A stretch of DNA of 64,000 nt, taken from positions 2,232,001 through 2,296,000 of the forward strand of contig CM016926.1 of assembly GCA_006247105.1 (NCBI GenBank), given 5' to 3'. A program made the translations under genes and the position numbers. The notes under the pieces were generated by a model that did not search any database, was not told where the DNA came from, and worked only from the letters and a program-made list of their open reading frames with translations. Positions 61,721 to 64,000 of the stretch are shown in pieces (the first letter of the stretch is position 1; each line of letters opens with the position of its first letter). The stretch is from Giardia muris (taxonomy: Eukaryota; Fornicata; Diplomonadida; Hexamitidae).

Positions 61721-63166
61721 ATGGCCTATGACCTCAGAGCTCCACTCCACCGGATCTATGGCCAGTATCAAGCGGCCTTCACGGCGTACCAGGAGGAGTG
61801 CAGTGCGGAGCTCCGCCCCCTTGAGCATCTAGCCCAGCTGGTCCGTGCAACAGAACACCCCTTCGAGCCTGGAGTGATGATCGACCCTTTACCGATACCA
61901 GCCTTCCTCCAAGCCCCAATCATGCCCACTCAATCCAATGACTCGGTTCCAGACCTACGCTCGGCCATTCTCGAGATAAAGAAGGGCAGTCATCGCCGTG
62001 AACGGAGAGCTCGTATCTGTGTAGAAGGTGGGAAGCAGCAACTGCCTCGTACTGATCAGCAGCCCACACCCTCAGTGGCAGAGAGTCTCGTACTCAAACA
62101 CCAGCAGGAGATGGAACGAGAACTCCAGCAACGAGTGGCTGATCTCCTATTACAAGAGACAGAGCTGCAGAATCGTCTCCTGTCCATCGAGGCCGAGTAT
62201 AATGCGTTGGCTGAGCGCCTCCAAGAGCTACGCCAGAAGCAAGATGAGTACAACACTCTAACAGAGTCTCTTCGACGCCAGGAAGCCACTCTTGAGGATA
62301 AACGGGCAAAGGTACAAGCTACCATTGGAGAACTACGTTCTTTACAGGAACAAAAGAGTGACTTCGAGTGCAAGTTCGTCGTGGAACGAGCAAAGTGCGA
62401 GGAAGAACTAACACAGTTACAAGAACAGCTCTCCAAGGTGCGCTTAGACTTGCAGGTGGCGGAAAAGGAAAAAGAATCCGTGCTAGTGTCCTTAGAACTG
62501 ACGTCTCAACAGACTTTAGATGCAGCTTCCCAATTAACAGATTTGACTTCTGACTTGCAACACTCTCTTCCACAGACAATGACGGACCTAGAGCACGCGG
62601 AATTCGTCCAAAGTAACGGCGATGCACTTCGTCGATCCGTTCTGAGTCTGCTTTCGAAGACGAATAGCCGTGTGGAAAGTGCAGACTTCACTGATAAACC
62701 CAAAGATGGCACCGAGCTGGCGCAAGAAGAGCTGGAACCGGAGAAGAAGACGGATATTACAAAGGAATTCATGCTAGCTCTAGACACATTGCGTGACCAG
62801 CTCAAACTCTCAGATACCCTTGCAGAAGACAAGGAGAGTGAGCCGCCATTGCACCAGACGTATCATATCCCCGAGGAGTACGACCCTGAGCTATCAGGGA
62901 GCCGAGTCCCCGTGGCGGAGTGGGCACTTGGTGACCTTTTCGAACGATGCATCCGAGATACACAAGCGATCAATCCGGATTCAATATTCGGTCCTCCCCA
63001 AAGAGCGACTGTTCATGACCTCTTCGGAATAACAAACCATCCCTTCGATAACAGAATGCGCCAGACGCAAAACTGGGGGAATGACAAGTTAACCCAACGA
63101 GAAGTTGACCAGTATAACACGAGGATGGGCTTCCGAAAGAAAGGAGACAAGGCAGGAACACCCTAA
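61721..63166 (+). CDS. coiled-coil protein
   Basis: The 481-residue protein has a short N-terminal region (APLHRIYGQYQAAFTAYQEE), a long coiled coil at about 120-275 (LLLQETELQNRLLSIEAEY, ELRSLQEQKSDFECKF), a polar linker and a conserved-looking C-terminus (VAEWALGDLFERCIRD, ITNHPFDNRMRQTQNWG). The family is not recognised. The ATG follows AGACAAATTTAA. Its stop overlaps the convergent TcdA stop by 4 bp. Confidence 0.8.
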   Translation: MAYDLRAPLHRIYGQYQAAFTAYQEECSAELRPLEHLAQLVRATEHPFEPGVMIDPLPIPAFLQAPIMPTQSNDSVPDLRSAILEIKKGSHRRERRARICVEGGKQQLPRTDQQPTPSVAESLVLKHQQEMERELQQRVADLLLQETELQNRLLSIEAEYNALAERLQELRQKQDEYNTLTESLRRQEATLEDKRAKVQATIGELRSLQEQKSDFECKFVVERAKCEEELTQLQEQLSKVRLDLQVAEKEKESVLVSLELTSQQTLDAASQLTDLTSDLQHSLPQTMTDLEHAEFVQSNGDALRRSVLSLLSKTNSRVESADFTDKPKDGTELAQEELEPEKKTDITKEFMLALDTLRDQLKLSDTLAEDKESEPPLHQTYHIPEEYDPELSGSRVPVAEWALGDLFERCIRDTQAINPDSIFGPPQRATVHDLFGITNHPFDNRMRQTQNWGNDKLTQREVDQYNTRMGFRKKGDKAGTP

Positions 63167-63984
63167 TTGTGCTTTATATTGGGCTCGTTGGAGATGATGT
63201 CTCCACGAGTTCCTAGCTCCTTCTTCTTGGGTTGCACACCACTAAGAAGGATTGATCCTGTTGTAATGAATTGAATCGCAGCGTTAGCGGCCCAGACGCC
63301 GAAGGTTGTCGTGATTATGGCGAAAGAAGGAAGAGGTTTCTTATGTCCTTCGTCGTCCTTGGGATGAGGCACTGGCTCCTCGTCAGTAAACACGACAACG
63401 ATGTTGCCGTCGGTGTACCCGGCCTCTCGAAGCCGCATCCGCACCTTCCGCGCGAGAGGACATACAGACGTTGTCCAAAGAGTACGGAGGTGAATGCGAG
63501 CCATGTCAGTCTTCCGAGCTGCGCCCATCGAGGAAACGACTGGTAACCCAATGGACAAGCAGTACTGAAGCACCTGTGCCTTCTGCTCAAAAGAATCGAT
63601 TGCATCGACAAGTATGATTGGGCGATGCTCCTCGACAACAGTCCGGATCGTAGTGGCATCGAGGCGAAGCTGGTATGGGACCACGGTACAGTAGGGGTTA
63701 ATATCCTTGATGCGTTGTGCCATGATTTGTACTTTTGGTTGACCAATGGTCTTCGTCGTTGCGACGATCTGTCGATTGATATTGCTGATGTCCACAACAT
63801 CGAAGTCGACGATAACTAGGGTTCCGACAGCGCACCGAGCAAGCATCTCGGTTGCAAACCCTCCAACAGCACCGATCCCGCAGACGACGACTGTCGCTTC
63901 CACGAGCTTCTGGACGGCCGCGTCGCCTTTACAGAGCAGGAGGCGTTGAAAGATGTCTTCATGCGCAAACTCAGAGGGTTGCAT
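63163..63984 (-). CDS. tcdA: tRNA threonylcarbamoyladenosine dehydratase (TcdA/YgdL-like)
   Basis: The 273-residue E1-like enzyme has the ATP-binding motif VVCGIGAVGGFATEMLARC near 33-51, VDFDVVDISNINRQI with the conserved Asp, Asn and Arg, KVQIMAQRI and VDAIDSFEQKAQV. TcdA activates N6-threonylcarbamoyladenosine in tRNA with ATP to make the cyclic form (ct6A) at position 37 of ANN-decoding tRNAs. The bacterial-type length fits; other ThiF/MoeB-like roles are less likely. The ATG at 63984 follows CTGAAAGAA on the minus strand. Confidence 0.87.
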   Translation of the reverse strand: MQPSEFAHEDIFQRLLLCKGDAAVQKLVEATVVVCGIGAVGGFATEMLARCAVGTLVIVDFDVVDISNINRQIVATTKTIGQPKVQIMAQRIKDINPYCTVVPYQLRLDATTIRTVVEEHRPIILVDAIDSFEQKAQVLQYCLSIGLPVVSSMGAARKTDMARIHLRTLWTTSVCPLARKVRMRLREAGYTDGNIVVVFTDEEPVPHPKDDEGHKKPLPSFAIITTTFGVWAANAAIQFITTGSILLSGVQPKKKELGTRGDIISNEPNIKHN

Positions 63985-64000
63985 TTCTTTCAGACATCAA

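Noticed and set aside
1..64000. CRISPR arrays, insertion sequences, rRNA genes
   Set aside because: No direct-repeat arrays, transposase frames, terminal repeats or rRNA sequences were seen; the genome is eukaryotic.

Overview
The window is gene-dense nuclear DNA from a diplomonad protist, almost certainly a Giardia. Four things in the sequence point there. (1) A variant surface protein (VSP) fragment with CXXC motifs, a C-terminal membrane helix and a terminal CRGK tail. (2) Families typical of Giardia: ankyrin-repeat proteins, ankyrin-Nek kinases and cysteine-rich membrane proteins. (3) Intron-free genes with almost no intergenic DNA, A/T-rich tracts directly before start codons, and AGTRAAY-type polyadenylation signals on or just after stop codons. 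(4) A carbamate kinase of the Giardia arginine dihydrolase pathway. TAA, TAG and TGA all end intact genes, so the hexamitid code (TAA/TAG = Gln) does not apply. The VSP tail ends in CRGK without a final A, which may suit a species other than G. intestinalis, such as G. muris; I cannot confirm the species.

Layout. 0-7 kb: three tandem ankyrin/coiled-coil genes. 7-17 kb: LAMMER kinase, a large unknown protein, proteasome alpha-2, RNase H2A, a coiled-coil protein, a plant-type 3-ketoacyl-CoA synthase and a small unknown. 17-23.6 kb: a decayed island that looks more GC-rich than its flanks. It holds one long ankyrin-Nek gene broken by a nonsense codon and a frameshift, a frameshifted ankyrin-RING gene and a 5'-truncated VSP. 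23.9-31.6 kb: unknown proteins, a beta-trefoil-like protein, two Myb/GARP-like genes, carbamate kinase, a cysteine-rich membrane protein and a DUF4246 protein. 31.7-46.5 kb: an intact ankyrin-Nek, an amino-acid permease, kinesin-2, tRNA-Leu, RPA12-like, cornichon, a SET/MYND protein, a beta-propeller, BBS8, a Sec61-beta candidate, RRP4 and L-serine dehydratase. 46.6-64 kb: RING proteins, an SDR, V-ATPase E, TRIP13/PCH2, a possible COG subunit, TRAPPC1, GPN3, another ankyrin-Nek, a coiled-coil protein and TcdA.

The genes are mostly independent housekeeping units rather than an operon. Themes recur: secretory traffic (cornichon, TRAPPC1, possible COG, Sec61-beta), cilia/microtubules (kinesin-2, BBS8), transcription and RNA (RPA12, GPN3, RRP4, RNase H2A, TcdA) and Nek/ankyrin signalling. 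The most unusual architecture is extreme compaction. Four divergent gene pairs have only 8-21 bp between start codons. Poly(A) signals of upstream genes overlap the start codons of downstream genes. Convergent genes overlap at their stops. A tRNA sits 20 bp before a Pol II gene. Start codons were chosen as the first ATG with an A/T-rich tract immediately upstream.
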